Of a DNA stretch of 64,000 bases, positions 1 to 10,459 are shown in pieces. Position numbers and translations under genes: made by a program. The DNA lies in contig CAVTGB010000011.1 of assembly GCA_963734125.1 (NCBI GenBank), positions 31,126 through 95,125 of the forward strand, written 5' to 3'. This DNA is from DATARH01 sp963734125 (lineage in GTDB: Bacteria; Pseudomonadota; Alphaproteobacteria; ATCC43930; CGMCC-115725). The notes below the pieces were generated by a model. That model was not told where the DNA came from, searched no databases, and saw nothing but the letters and a program-made list of their open reading frames with translations. Numbering within the stretch: the first letter of the stretch is position 1; every line of letters starts with the position of its first letter.

Positions 1-511
1 TAAGCAGGCCTCAGATAATTAGGGGAAGAGATCGGCCTAGACCAAATCGCCTGGGTATTGCCGATATCACCTTACCTCGGCACCTCCAGTAACACAGACG
101 AGACGCACTTCGACCCTAACGGAGGTGTGGGCAGAGCTCCCCGAAAGTAGAGCCCGGGCACACTCTATTTTAACGCGATCCCAAATTCCTAGCAAATTGC
201 CCGCGCCTCAGGTGATCTCGTGGGTGGAGCTCTTCCCCCGGCGTCGCGTCAATCGATCGATTGTCCGGCGCCCTCCTTTTGCGTTGCGCGCGCGCCGGTC
301 GGCGCCTCCATCTCGACGCGAGGGGTTTGGCAGACGCGCCTTCAGACGAGGTTCATCCAAGCTCTGCGCCGCTCGCCCCGTGGGGAGGGTGCTTTGATGG
401 ATGATGGAGATCCCCACCTCCTGCACCGGCCTGTCTCCCGCCGTGATGAACCTTGTCTGCGATCGTGACCTGCGATAACGGTTCGCGAGAGCGATCGGGC
501 GGAGGATCAGC
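1..511. other. No recognised gene
   Basis: Reading frames here are short, overlap on both strands and give compositionally odd arginine/proline-rich products with no recognisable domain. I recognise no RNA gene in it. The last bases carry a ribosome-binding site (GGAGGA) for the gene starting at 512. This may be the end of an unrecognised element, since it begins at the window edge. Confidence 0.5.
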
Positions 512-1075
512 ATGAGCAATTCTGCCATTTCGGTACTGGGGATTTGCGGGAGCCTGCGCAGGGCTTCCTACAACATGGCGGCGTTGCGCACCGCGATCGT
601 GCTGAAGCCGGCGGGGATGAGCGTCGTGGTCGCCGACATCTCGCAGATCCCGCCCTATGACGAGGATGTCCGGGCCGTGGGCTTTCCGCCGCCGGTCGAG
701 ACCCTGCGGCGCCAGATCGCCGCGGCAGACGCGCTCCTCTTCGCCTGCCCCGAATACAATTACTCGATGCCGGGCGTCATGAAGAACGCGATCGACTGGG
801 CTTCGCGCCCGCCCGACCAGCCGTTCGCCGGCAAGCCCTGCGCGATCATCGGGGCCGCGGCCGGGATGGCCGGCAGCGCCCGCGCCCAATACGATCTGCG
901 GCGCAGTTGCGTCTTTCTCGACATGCACCCGTTGAACAAGCCCGAGGTGTTGATCGGCCAGGCGCAGACCAAATTCGACGCCGAGGGCAATCTGTTGGAC
1001 GAGGTCGCGAAAAACCTGATCCGCGATGTGATGGCCAATCTCGCGGCTTGGGCGCGGCTGATCGGGAAGAAGTAG
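512..1075 (+). CDS. NADPH-dependent FMN reductase family protein
   Basis: A flavodoxin-like quinone/chromate/azo reductase of the NADPH-dependent FMN reductase family, 187 residues, the usual length. The N-terminal phosphate-binding loop (ICGSLRRASYN, residues 10-20) holds the FMN phosphate, and the central PEYNYSMPGVMKNAIDWASR segment (about residues 87-106) is the family signature. Such soluble enzymes reduce flavins, quinones or metal oxyanions with NAD(P)H; the substrate cannot be read from sequence. The start at 512 is preceded by GGAGGATCAGC, a good ribosome-binding site. It is followed by a palindromic repeat and an SDR gene on the same strand. No frame disruption was seen. Confidence 0.9.
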   Translation: MSNSAISVLGICGSLRRASYNMAALRTAIVLKPAGMSVVVADISQIPPYDEDVRAVGFPPPVETLRRQIAAADALLFACPEYNYSMPGVMKNAIDWASRPPDQPFAGKPCAIIGAAAGMAGSARAQYDLRRSCVFLDMHPLNKPEVLIGQAQTKFDAEGNLLDEVAKNLIRDVMANLAAWARLIGKK

Positions 1076-1098
1076 GGTTAGCGGCGGCAATTTTTAGC

Positions 1099-1162
1099 CG
1101 TCATCCCCGGGCTTGATCCGGGGATCTACGTGGATGGCCGGGTCATGCCTGGCCATGACGGA
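1099..1162. repeat. REP-like palindromic intergenic repeat
   Basis: The outer arms CCGTCAT (1099-1105) and ATGACGG (1156-1162) are inverted repeats. Inside lies a GC-rich hairpin, CCCCGGGCTTGATCCGGGG. This resembles the dispersed extragenic palindromes common in alphaproteobacteria; similar GTCATCCC...GGGATGAC elements occur at about 14106-14186. It sits between two co-oriented genes. Confidence 0.6.
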
Positions 1163-1179
1163 CTATTCGGGAGGAGGCC

Positions 1180-1986
1180 ATGGAACTGGATTTCACCGGC
1201 AAGGTTGCGCTCGTTACCGGCGCGGCGAACGGGATCGGGCGGGCGACGGCGCTGGCCTTTGCCAAATCCGGCGCCAAAGTCGTCGTCGTCGATCGCGATG
1301 CCGCGGGGGGCGAGGCGACCGCCGGGATCATCCGCCAGCAGGGCGGGGAGGCGCTCTTTGTCGCCGCCGACGTCACCAAATCGGCCGATGTCGCGGCCTA
1401 TGTGAAGGCCGCGCTCGATGCCTATGGCCGGATCGACTGCTTCCACAACAACGCCGGGATCGAAGGGACGGTGATCCACACCGCCGAGTATGACGAAGCG
1501 ATGTTCGACCAGGTCATCGCGGTCAATGTGAAGGGCGTCTTCCTCGGGCTGCGCCATGTGCTGCCGGTGATGCTGCGGCAGAAATCGGGGGCGATCGTCA
1601 ACACCGCCTCGGTCGCCGGGCTGGTCGCCACCCCCGGCATGCCGGCCTATGTCGCCTCCAAGCACGCCGTCATTGGTCTCACCAAAACCGCCGCCGGCGA
1701 AGTCGCGCGCAGCGGTGTCAGGGTTAATGCCGTCTGTCCGGGCCCGGTCGATACCCGGATGATCCATTCATTGGAAGAACAGCTCAACCCGGCCGATCCG
1801 GCGAGCGTCGGGCGGCGCTACCAGGGGGCGATACCGACCGGGCGCTATACGACGCCCGAGGAGATCGCCAACATGGTGCTGTTTCTGTGTTCCGATCTCG
1901 CCAGCAACATCACCGGCGGGCAATATGTCGTCGATGGCGGGCGCACCGCGACCGGCGGCGCGGTGACCCAGGCGATCGGGCGCTAG
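1180..1986 (+). CDS. SDR family NAD(P)-dependent oxidoreductase
   Basis: A classical short-chain dehydrogenase/reductase of 268 residues. The Rossmann glycine motif TGAANGIG lies at about residues 14-21, followed by an acidic residue after the second strand (VVVVDRD) that favours NAD+ over NADP+. The NNAG motif (about 90-93) and the catalytic YVASK (Tyr and Lys) are present, with the upstream Ser in NTASVAG. The C-terminus GGQYVVDGGRTA is typical. The substrate is probably an alcohol, sterol-like or sugar alcohol but cannot be named. GGAGG lies seven bases before the ATG. The last four bases overlap the 3' end of the convergent cyclic-nucleotide-binding gene. Confidence 0.92.
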   Translation: MELDFTGKVALVTGAANGIGRATALAFAKSGAKVVVVDRDAAGGEATAGIIRQQGGEALFVAADVTKSADVAAYVKAALDAYGRIDCFHNNAGIEGTVIHTAEYDEAMFDQVIAVNVKGVFLGLRHVLPVMLRQKSGAIVNTASVAGLVATPGMPAYVASKHAVIGLTKTAAGEVARSGVRVNAVCPGPVDTRMIHSLEEQLNPADPASVGRRYQGAIPTGRYTTPEEIANMVLFLCSDLASNITGGQYVVDGGRTATGGAVTQAIGR

Positions 1987-2384
1987 AGAGCGCGGCCGCT
2001 GCTGACCCGGTAGCGCCGGTTCATCACCCGCAGGCGGCGCGAGATGACGCGCAGGACGGTGATCGAGAAGGCCGGGGTATTGGCGACCAGAGACAGGAAT
2101 TTCGGTACGTCGATCTCGACCAGTTCGCAATAGGTGCCGGCGATCACCGTGGCGCTGCGCGGCATGTGCGCCTCGATGATCGCCATCTCGCCGACGAGGC
2201 CGCCCTCGCGAACCGTCTCCAGGATGGTGCTGCCGCTGAGGATGCGCAGCGTCCCCTGTTTGACGACATACATCGCGTGCGCCGCATCACCCTCGCGAAA
2301 CAGGATTTCGCCGGATTTCAGCGCAACCGTCTCGGCGTTGCCGCAGGCGGCCAGGATCTCCTCGACCGCGAGATCGTGGATCAT
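1983..2384 (-). CDS. Cyclic nucleotide-binding domain protein
   Basis: A 133-residue single-domain protein with the cNMP-binding beta-roll of the CRP/FNR superfamily. Visible features are the GEILFREGDAAHAMYVVKQG segment, the phosphate-binding-cassette region (GGLVGEMAII) and PRSATVIAG, in which the Arg would contact the cyclic phosphate. There is no C-terminal helix-turn-helix, so it is not a classical transcription factor; it may be a regulator acting on partners. The window also encodes a class III cyclase at 38.0-39.2 kb, but a link is speculation. The gene is convergent with the SDR gene, with stops overlapping by four bases. Confidence 0.85.
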   Translation of the reverse strand: MIHDLAVEEILAACGNAETVALKSGEILFREGDAAHAMYVVKQGTLRILSGSTILETVREGGLVGEMAIIEAHMPRSATVIAGTYCELVEIDVPKFLSLVANTPAFSITVLRVISRRLRVMNRRYRVSSGRAL

Positions 2385-2494
2385 GACCCCTTCGGATGGT
2401 TCGCTCGTCAGATCAAGGGCTCCGTTCGCATGACCGGGGCAGCATGAAGCATCCCCGGCCGGTACCGCAAGGGTTGTGCTTTATGACGACGAGA

Positions 2495-4628
2495 TCAGCC
2501 GCCCGCACCGCTCTTCCTCAAGGCATCGAGCACGGTCGCCTCGGTCAGGATCTGCGGCAGGACCGTCGGCGTCGCCGGCCTCATTGTAAAACAGGTAGAG
2601 CGGCACGCCGCTACGCCCGAATTCCTGCAGAAGCGCGGTAATTTCGGGGTTCTGCCGGGTCCAGTCGCCTATCAGCGCGACGACGTGGTTCTGCGCGAAG
2701 GCCCGGCGCACGGCCTGGCGGGCGAGGGCGGTGCGCTCGTTGACCAGACACGTGATGCACCACGCCGCGGTCAGGTTGACGAAGACCGGCTGGTGTCCGG
2801 CGACGAGCTGGTCGAGCCGGGCGGTGCTGAATGTCTCGTAGCCGAGTGCGTCGCGCCGGGCGCCGGCTGCGCCGGCCGCCTCGCCCGCCGGGGGCGCCGC
2901 GGCGGTTGCCAGGGTCGCCGCGAGGGTCAGCGCCGCCGCGCATCCGGCCAGCGCGACGCCGGCGCCGAGGCGGCGGCCGGCCGGCCCGTTTCCCCTGGTG
3001 CGGCCGTAGATCCACACCGCAAAGCCGACGACCACCAGACCGAAGAGGGCCGCGAACGCGCCCGCCGATCGCCACTTCCTGGATCAGCACCCAAACGAGC
3101 CAGGCGACCGTGCCGTAGAGCGGAAACGCGAGAAGCTGCTTGAACCATACCATCCACGCTGCCCGGCCGCGGCAGCCGGCGGGCGATCCCCGGGATCGCG
3201 GTGGCCAGCACGACGGGCAAGGCGAGCCCACTGCCGAGCGCCACGAAGATCAGGAGCGCGAGCGGCGCCGGCGCAATCAGCGCAAAGCCGAGCGCGGCGC
3301 CCATGAAGGGGGCCGTGCACGGGGTGGCGACCGTCGTCGCCAGGATGCCGGTGGCAAAGGCTCCGGCGAGCCCGGCGCCGCCGGCAAAGCGGCTGCCGAT
3401 CCCGGCGATCCCGGCGCCAAACTCGGCGACGCCCGAGAGGCTCAGTCCCATCGCGAACAACAGGTAGGCGAGGAGCCCCACCACGACCGGCGATTGCAGC
3501 TGAAACCCCCAGCCGATCGCGGCGCCGCCGGCGCGCAGCCCGAGCGAGTGCGCCGCCAAGCGCGGCGAAGCTCAGAATGACGCCGGCGGCGTAAGCGACC
3601 CCGTGATGCCACTCATTGGCGCGCTCAGCCGAGCCGGCGAGACCGAGCAGCTTCAACGACAGCACCGGAAAGACGCACGGCATCAGGTTGAGGACGATCC
3701 CGCCGAGCACCGCCAGCACCAGCGCCTGCCACCACCCGATGCTCGCCTCGTCGTTCGCCGCCCCCGCGACGCGCGGCGCGCTGATCGAATAGGCGCGCTC
3801 TGAATTGGTCTGGCCAGCGCCGCCGGCCCCACCCACCATCAGCACCCCGCGCAGCGTCGCCGGGAGGATTGCCGCGGGGCCGCTCATCCGGGTCAGCACT
3901 ACGGCAAGACCGTCGGCGCGGCGCTCCACCTTCGGTTTGGAGGCGGCATCGACGACATTGCCGTCATAGGGGAAAAACGCCGCGCTCGGTCGCGCAATAC
4001 CGGCCAGCGCCGCTTCCGGAACGATGAGCTTCAGCGTCCGCGGCGAAACCGCGAAACGGGTCGCGAAAGCGGCCGTTTGCGGCAGGCGCCCGCGCACCGC
4101 GGCAAAGAGCGCAGCCGCAGCGCGATCGGGAAGGGCGGCGCCGACCGGCAGGTCGAGCGCCAGCTTAGCTTCGCCCGGAATGCAGATATCCGAGCAGACG
4201 AGCCAGGTGGCATCGGCGGCGAGGTGCACCGCGCCATCGGGTTTCAACCCCGCCGGGGTGGCGATCGGCACCAGGAGGTCGGCCGCACCCTGGTATCCGT
4301 AATTGCCGATCGTGCCGACGACGAAGCGTTCCGGCGCCGGCCAGGCAATCTCGCCGGCGCTGAACTCCGCCGGCAGGTCCCAGGCGATCTCGGTCGGCAG
4401 ACCGCTATCGCCGGGATTGCGCCAGTACACGTGCCAGCCCGGCGCGATATCGAGGTGAAGATCGATCCACAGCGTCCGCCCCGGCGCGACCGAGCCGGCT
4501 TCGGGGATGAGCCGCGCCGCGACCGGATCAACCGGCGCGCTCGAGCCGGCGGCACCCGCCGGTGCCGCGATGGCGACGGCCGCCGCCAACCCCAGGAGCA
4601 CACCGCCGAGGATCACCCCGATCCGCAT
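2495..4628 (-). pseudogene. DsbD/ScsB-type thiol:disulfide interchange protein, frameshifted
   Basis: An inner-membrane protein that carries electrons from cytoplasmic thioredoxin to periplasmic disulfide substrates. The N-terminus has a signal peptide (MRIGVILGGVLLGLAAAVAI) and a periplasmic DsbD alpha-like domain (ATWLVCSDICIPGEAKL). The membrane domain has both conserved cysteines (LNLMPCVFPVLS and TPCTAPFMG). A C-terminal thioredoxin-fold domain has WCITC. These parts lie in different frames: breaks are near 3555, 3160, 3050 and 2565, so no single frame encodes the whole protein. Correcting them gives about 710 residues, normal for the family, ending at the TGA at 2495-2497. Either sequencing indels or a decayed gene. 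Confidence 0.82.
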
Positions 4629-4796
4629 CACATCCGCTCGACACCTTTTCAACTTTGTCGTCCCGCGAAACATCGGATCATAGCAGACAAATGGGGCGAT
4701 CCGTCGGCACCGTCGCCGCACACCGCCGAGATCGAATGGCCCCCCGGTGCGGGCTGCGCTATCGTTGCTCGGTGGCGCTGGAAGAGGGGGTCGCCG

Positions 4797-5618
4797 ATGG
4801 ACGAAACTCGCACGCTTGCCGTCGATATCGGCGGGACCGGCATCAAGCTGGCGGTGCTCGACGGCGCCGGTCAGATCATCGGCAAGCGGGTGCGCCAGCC
4901 CACCCCGTCGCCCCCCGTCGCCCCCCAGGTCCTGACCGAGACGATCGCTGCGGCAGCCGACGGGCTCGGGGGTTTCGACCGGGTGTCGGTCGGATTTCCC
5001 GGCGTGGTGCGCGAGGGGCGGGTGTTGACCGCGCCCAATCTCGGGACTGAATTGTGGGCCGGCTTCGATCTGCAAACCGCGCTCGCCGAGCGCTGCAAGA
5101 AGCCGGTGCGGGTGATGAACGACGCCGATGTCCAGGGCTTTGGCGCGATTGCCGGCAAGGGCGTCGAGATGGTGCTGACGCTGGGCACTGGCGCCGGCAC
5201 CTCGATCTTTAATAACGGGCAGATCATCCCGCATCTGGAGCTCGCCCATCACCCGCTGCGCGGCAACAAGACCTATGACGAGTACATCGGCAATGCGGCG
5301 CTGGAAAAGGTCGGCCGAGCCAAATGGAACAAGCGGATCGCCCGGGTCATCGACATCCTGCAAAAGCTGGTCAATTTCGATCACCTTTATATCGGCGGCG
5401 GCAACGCCAAGCAGATCAAATTCGCGCTGCCGGCCGATGTGACGATCGTCCCCAATAGCGATGGACTGACCGGCGGCATCGCGCTGTGGCGGGCCGAGGA
5501 CAGGGCGCACCCCCCGGTCGCCGCCAGACGGACTGCGCTCGCCAGGCCGCGGCCGCGGAAGGCGGCGCACGGCCGGACCGTCGTCGCGTCGCAGCCCAAG
5601 ACCGCGGTCGCGTTCGCT
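4797..5618 (+). CDS. ROK family kinase, polyphosphate glucokinase-like
   Basis: A sugar kinase of the ROK/actin-like ATPase superfamily, closest in pattern to polyphosphate glucokinase. Motifs are the phosphate-1 loop VDIGGTGIKLAVLDG at the N-terminus, VGFPGVV, VMNDADVQGFG with the catalytic-base Asp, and the adenosine/phosphate-2 loop LTLGTGAGTSIF. The ELAHHPLRGNKTYDEYIGN segment is typical of the PPGK subfamily. The kinase homology ends near GLTGGIALW (about 5490). No stop codon follows: the frame reads straight into the amidohydrolase at 5619, so the kinase C-terminus is uncertain. The start at 4797 was chosen because it begins exactly at the ROK motif. Confidence 0.82.
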
Positions 5619-6472
5619 GTGCCGGAGGGGGCCTGCGACTGCCATGTCCATGTCTTCGGCACGGCAGCCGAGTTTCCCTTTGCCGCAAAGCGCGGCTATA
5701 CGCCGCCGCCGGCGAGTGCGGCCGAATTATTGGCGCTGCAACAGGCGCTCCACCTGTCGCGCGTCGTCATCGTGCAGCCGAGCGTCTATGGCAGCGACAA
5801 TTCCTGCACGCTCGACGGCATGCGCCAGCTAGGGAGCCGCGCCCGCGGAGTCGCGGTCATCGACGAGGCGACCCCGACAGCCGCGCTCGACCGGATGCAC
5901 GCGGCCGGGATCCGGGGTGTGCGGGTCAATCTCGCGACGGCCGCGGGAATCCGACCCGTCGCAGGCGCGCCGCAATCTCGTTGCCGCGGTGAGCCGCGTC
6001 GCGCCCTTCGGCTGGCACGTCCAGGTCTATACCGAACTGTCGGTCATCGCCGCGCTGAAGGACGAGGTCGCCCGGCCTCGGCGTGCCGATCGTCTTCGAC
6101 CATTTCGGCGGCGCCCAGGCGGCGGGCGGGGTCGACCAGGCGGGCTTTGCGGCGTTGGTGGCGCTGGTCGGCGCCGGTCACGCCTATGTCAAGGTCTCGG
6201 CCGCCTATCGCAGCTCGGAAAAGACGCCGGCCTACGATGATGTGGCGCCGCTCGCGCGGGCGCTGATCGCCGCCAATCCCGAGCGCATCCTGTGGGGCAC
6301 CGATTGGCCGCACCCGCATGCCGCCCGGCCGGGCGCCGCGCTCGACCGGATCACGCCGTCCTATGACATCGATGACGGGCTGGCGCTGAACCAGCTGCGC
6401 CGCTGGGCCCCCAGCGCGGCGATCCGCCGCAAGATCCTCGTCGAGAATCCGGCGCGTCTCTATGATTTTTGA
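5619..6472 (+). pseudogene. Amidohydrolase family (TIM-barrel) protein, frameshifted
   Basis: A metal-dependent hydrolase of the amidohydrolase-2 family, like 2-pyrone-4,6-dicarboxylate lactonase and other dicarboxylate/lactone hydrolases. It shows CDCHVHVFG (metal-binding HxH), VVIVQPSVYGSDN, GIRGVRVNL, the internal IVFDHFGG and the late ERILWGTDWPHPH motif with the catalytic Asp. The frame shifts twice, near 5950 and near 6075. I place the start at an in-frame GTG at 5619, directly before PEGACDCHVHV, but the same frame is open from the upstream ROK kinase. The substrate is unknown. Confidence 0.78.
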
Positions 6473-6544
6473 CGGCTATAGAGACGGCATGGCGCGGCGG
6501 TCGGATCGGAGTGGGTTAGGAACCTTGCTTACGCGACAATTGGG

Positions 6545-7363
6545 TTGTCTGGGCTGATGCTCGGTCTCGTCCTGGCCGGTTGTGCGGCGGAGGCTCCGCC
6601 GGCTGCGCCAACGGCGGCCGCCCAGCCCGACGACGCGCACATCCCGCCCTTCGCGCGCTGGCCCTATCAGCGCTTCTCGCGCGAGGCGGCGGTGCAGATC
6701 GCGCTGCGCGAATGGCGGGCGTTCGGCTCGACGGTGGTCTATCCGAATGAGGAGCTGCCGTACGATGCCGAGCGCACCGACGGGCTGTGGCAGCGGGTCG
6801 GGGAATACTGGTGGCTCGGCCTGCCCTTGGGCGCCAAGGACCAGGGCTTCACCGGCATGCACGATGCGAACGGCCAGGTGTTCCCGGCCAGCCAGGACGG
6901 CAATTACGCCTGGTCGGCGGCGTTCATCGATTACGTCATGCGGATGGCCGGGGCCGGACACCGCTTTCCCTATGCGCCGACCCATGCCGACTACATCAAC
7001 GCCGCACGGGACCACTCGGCGGGACAGCGGTCCGACGTCGCGATCGCCGCCGAGCGGCCGGAGCGCTACGCGCCGCAGGTTGGCGACCTGATCTGCATGT
7101 GGCGCGGCCGCCGCCAGATCCGCTTTGACGATCTGCCGGTCGACCGCTTTCCGGGGCATTGCGACATCGTCGTCGCGCATGCATCCGGGCTCGCTCGACG
7201 GGATCGGCGGCAATGTCGATAACACGGTCGGGATGTGGCACGTCCCGATCGACGGCGGACGGCCATCTCGTCCAGCCCGACGGCACCGTCGTCGACCCCG
7301 ATCACCCGTGGTTCGTCGTGCATCCGCGTCGAATACGACATCAACGGCCCGGGCGCCCGGTGA
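6545..7363 (+). pseudogene. DUF2272 family lipoprotein, frameshifted
   Basis: A probable lipoprotein: the N-terminus is hydrophobic with a lipobox (LVLAGC), followed by a low-complexity Ala/Pro stretch. The body matches the DUF2272 family pattern (DGLWQRVGEYWWLGL, NYAWSAAFIDYVMRMAG, GDLICMWR, HCDIVV). This family is found in proteobacteria and its role is not established; the Trp-Ser-Ala-Ala-Phe region recalls cysteine-peptidase-like CHAP/NlpC folds, an inference only. The 3' end is broken by frame changes near 7190, 7255 and 7320, after which the expected ending DINGPGAR is readable before TGA at 7361. The start is TTG 6545 or ATG 6557. Confidence 0.72.
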
Positions 7364-7939
7364 GCGCCCCGACAAGTTGACCGGTGAGCCGAGCGCGGCC
7401 AGCACCTCGCGGCCGCGCCCGCCATCGATCATCGCCTCGCCGAACGAACGGTTCGCGATCGAGCATGCGCCGGTAGATCGCGCCGCCGCGGCGACGATCT
7501 CGCCGTCGCGGCCCAAGAGCGCGTCGCCGAATTCGAGAATGCGCAGATTGGGCCAGGCGCGCGGCCGGATCCGCGCCACCGCTCGAGCGCCTCGCCGGCC
7601 GGCCGATCGGGATGGGCCTGCGCCAGGATCAGCGCCGCCGCGGCGGTCGAGCGCGACACCCCGGCATGGCAATGGATCAGCAGGTGGCTGCCGGCCGGCT
7701 CGCCGAGCTCACGCCCGAATGCGAGCAGCCGCACGACATCCTCGCGCGATGGAGCGAGCTGCCCGGGCGTCGGCTCGATGATGTCGTGAAAGCGCAGGGC
7801 GAGCCGCCGATGCGGCGGGAACGACGGCAAAGGCCGGCGGGTCGGGCCAATCCGGGTCGAGGATCGACAGAACATGGGTGACCCCGGCGGCGCAGTGCTC
7901 GTCGAGCTCGGGAATGCCGCAGATCGTCACCCGACGCAA
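7341..7939 (-). pseudogene. Dual-specificity/tyrosine phosphatase-like protein, frameshifted
   Basis: A small cysteine phosphatase. The signature loop HCHAGVSRST fits HC(x5)R(S/T), with nucleophile Cys and phosphate-binding Arg. Upstream are ELDEHCAAGVTHVLSILDP and FHDIIEPTPGQLAPSREDV, as in short rhizobial and rhodospirillal protein-tyrosine phosphatases. The coding frame changes near 7800, near 7600 and again near 7480, so the C-terminus is uncertain. I place the 3' end at the TGA at 7341, overlapping the end of the convergent DUF2272 gene. The start is TTG 7939 (or GTG 7933). It lies only a few bases from the 3' end of the molybdenum hydroxylase gene. Confidence 0.7.
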
Positions 7940-7945
7940 GTTTTC

Positions 7946-10328
7946 TCATTCAAGGCACCGGGAAGGCCGAGCACGGCGCGCGGCGATTTCGGCCGGGCGG
8001 ATCGGCGTCGCGTTGAGTTCGAGCGCCGAACGGGGCCAAGGCATCGCACACCGCATTGGCGATCGCCGCCGGCGGCGCCACCGCGCCGCCCTCGCCGACG
8101 CCCTTGACGCCGAGCGGATTGAGCGGGGAGGGCGAATGCTGGTGGATGACCTCGATCGCCGGGATGTCGCTCGCATTCGGCAGCGCGTAATCCATCAGCG
8201 TGCCGCTCAACAGCTGCCCGCCGGCATCGTAGGCGATCGCTTCGCAGAGGATGCCGCCCAGCCCTTGCGCGGTGCCGCCCATGACCTGTCCCTCGACCAG
8301 CATCGGGTTGACGACGACCCCGCAATCATGGGCGACGACGTATTTCTCGATCGCGACCCGACCGGTCTCGCGATCGACCTCGACGATCGCGGCATGGACG
8401 GCATAGCTCCAGGTGACGGTCGGCGGCTCCCAGTAATAGGTTTCCTCGAGCCCGGCCGCGACCCCCGGCGGGCGGCCGTGGTCCCAGCCCGGGCGCGCGG
8501 CCTGCGCCAGCCTGGCGAAGCTGAGCGGTGGCGCCGGGAACCCCGACGATCCCGACGCCGCCATCGCGCAGTTCGAGGTCGGCGGGGGCGCATTCCAGGA
8601 GATTGGCGGCGATCGCGAAGGCCTTCTCGCGCAGCCGCTCGCTGGCGTGGTGGATCGCCGCCGACACGGTGACCGTGCTGCGGCTCGCCATCGTGCCGAA
8701 GCCCATCGGGATCGCCGCCGTGTCGGCGAGCGAGACGACGACATCCTCGGGCCTGACCTTCCAGGCGTCGGCGACGATCTGGGCGAAGATCGTCTCCATG
8801 CCCTGGCCCTGCGGGCAGGCGCCGGACGAGGCATAGATCTTGCCGGTCGGGTCGATGCGGACGACCGCGCCCTCGAACGGCCCGACCCCGGTGCCCTCGA
8901 TATAGCAGCCGATGCCGAGCCCGAGATAGCGGCCCGTCGCGCCGCGCCTCGGCCTGGCGCCGGCGGAACGCCGCGACCCCGCCGATCGCGGCGAGCGCCT
9001 TGTCGAGGGCGCCGGGATAATCGCCGCTGTCGTAGACGATCGGCTCGCCGTCGCGATAGATCATGCCGGCCGAATAGGGCATCTCGTCGGCGCGGATCAT
9101 GTTGCGCCGGCGCACCTCGGCCGGCTCCAGCCCGAGCGTGCGCGCCACCAGATCGACCGAGCGCTCCATCGCGAAGGCGGCTTCCGGGCGCCCGGCGCCG
9201 CGATAGGGCGCGTTCGGCACCTTGGTGGTGGCGACGATCCGGCCCGAGGCCGCGAGGTGCTCGATCTTGTAGGGGCCGGTCAGGTGGACCGCGGTGTTGT
9301 AGGCGACGCCCGAGCCGATCGGGTTCCAGGCGCCGCAATCGACGATGTAGTCGTCGCGGATCGCCAGGATGCGGCCCTCGTCGTCGAAGCCGATCTCGAC
9401 ATCGTGCAGCTGGTCGCGCGAATGCGTCGCGGCCATGAAATGCTCGCGCCGCTCCTCGATCCAGCGCACCGGCCGGCCGAGGCGGCGCGCGAGGAACGGG
9501 ACCAGGAGATCCTCGGGGTAGGCGTGGCCCTTGCCGCCGAACCCGCCGCCGACATCGAGCGCGATGACGCGCACGCGCTCCTCGGCGAGGCCGAGGGTCG
9601 TGGCGATCTCGCGGCGCACCCAATGCACGACCTGGGTCGAGGACCAGCTCGTCACCGACCCGGTGCGCGGATCGTAGGCGCTGACGACGCCGCGGCATTC
9701 CAACGGCACCGCGGCATAGCGATGGTGGTAGAAGCGGCGCTTCAGGCGGTGCGGCGCGGCGGCGAGCACCGCCTCGGCGTCGCCCTTGCCGACCGAGAAC
9801 GAGCCGATCAGGTTGGTGTCGAAGCGCTCGTGGACGAGCGGCGCGCCGGGGCGCAGCGCCGCTTCCGGGTCGACGACCGCCGGCAGCTCGTCGAGATCGA
9901 GGGTCACCAGTTCGGCGGCGTCCTCGGCCTGATCGCGGGTCTCGGCGACGATGATCGCGACCGCTTCGCCGACATGGCGCACCTTGTCGTGCGCCGAGCA
10001 GCGGCTGGCGCGGGTTGAGGAATTTGTGCTGGACATGGGTCGTCCATTTCTTCGGCAGCGAGATCTGGCCCTCGGGCACCGGCGGCAGCATCTGCAACAG
10101 ATCGGCGCCGTTGAGCGCCGCCGCCACGCCCGGCGCCGCGGCGGCGCGCGACAGGTCGACCGCGCGGATCCGGGCATGGGCGAGCGGGCTGCGCACCAAG
10201 ACGGCATGCAGCATCCGCGGCAGCACGAGGTCGGCGACGAACTGCCCTTGCCCCGTCAACAGCCGCCGGTCCTCGCGCCGCAACAGCGAGCGGCCGACGT
10301 AAGGAGGCCCGGTGTCGCTCATCGCCAT
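7946..10328 (-). pseudogene. Xanthine dehydrogenase/CoxL family molybdopterin-binding subunit, frameshifted
   Basis: The large, molybdenum-cofactor-binding subunit of an aerobic CO dehydrogenase/aldehyde oxidase-type hydroxylase, about 790 residues when frames are joined. Visible are the N-terminal YVGRSLLRREDRRLLTGQG, the VGGGFGGKGHAYPED molybdopterin loop, PYRGAGRPEA (the form II/aldehyde-oxidase-like loop, not the AYxCSFR of true form I CO dehydrogenase) and the late GVKGVGEGGAVAPPAAIANAV with the catalytic Glu. Frame changes lie near 10000, 8945, 8530 and 8030. No medium FAD subunit or small 2Fe-2S subunit gene is adjacent, so it is either an orphan or a single-gene family member. The true substrate is unknown. 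Confidence 0.85.
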
Positions 10329-10459
10329 CCCCTCCGGTCATTCCGGGACGAGGCAGCTTGCGGGGGGAGGCAGGGGCTGTCAACGCCAGCCCCGAGGCTT
10401 ATTGCGTCTGCATCCGCAGACCGCGCCGAGAGGGCGGACAGACCGCGTCGAGCGGCGTC

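Noticed and set aside
4629..5651. The upstream part of an 855-codon minus-strand frame that enters the DsbD-like gene
   Set aside because: The part above 4628 is antisense to the ROK kinase and amidohydrolase; only the part below shows DsbD homology.
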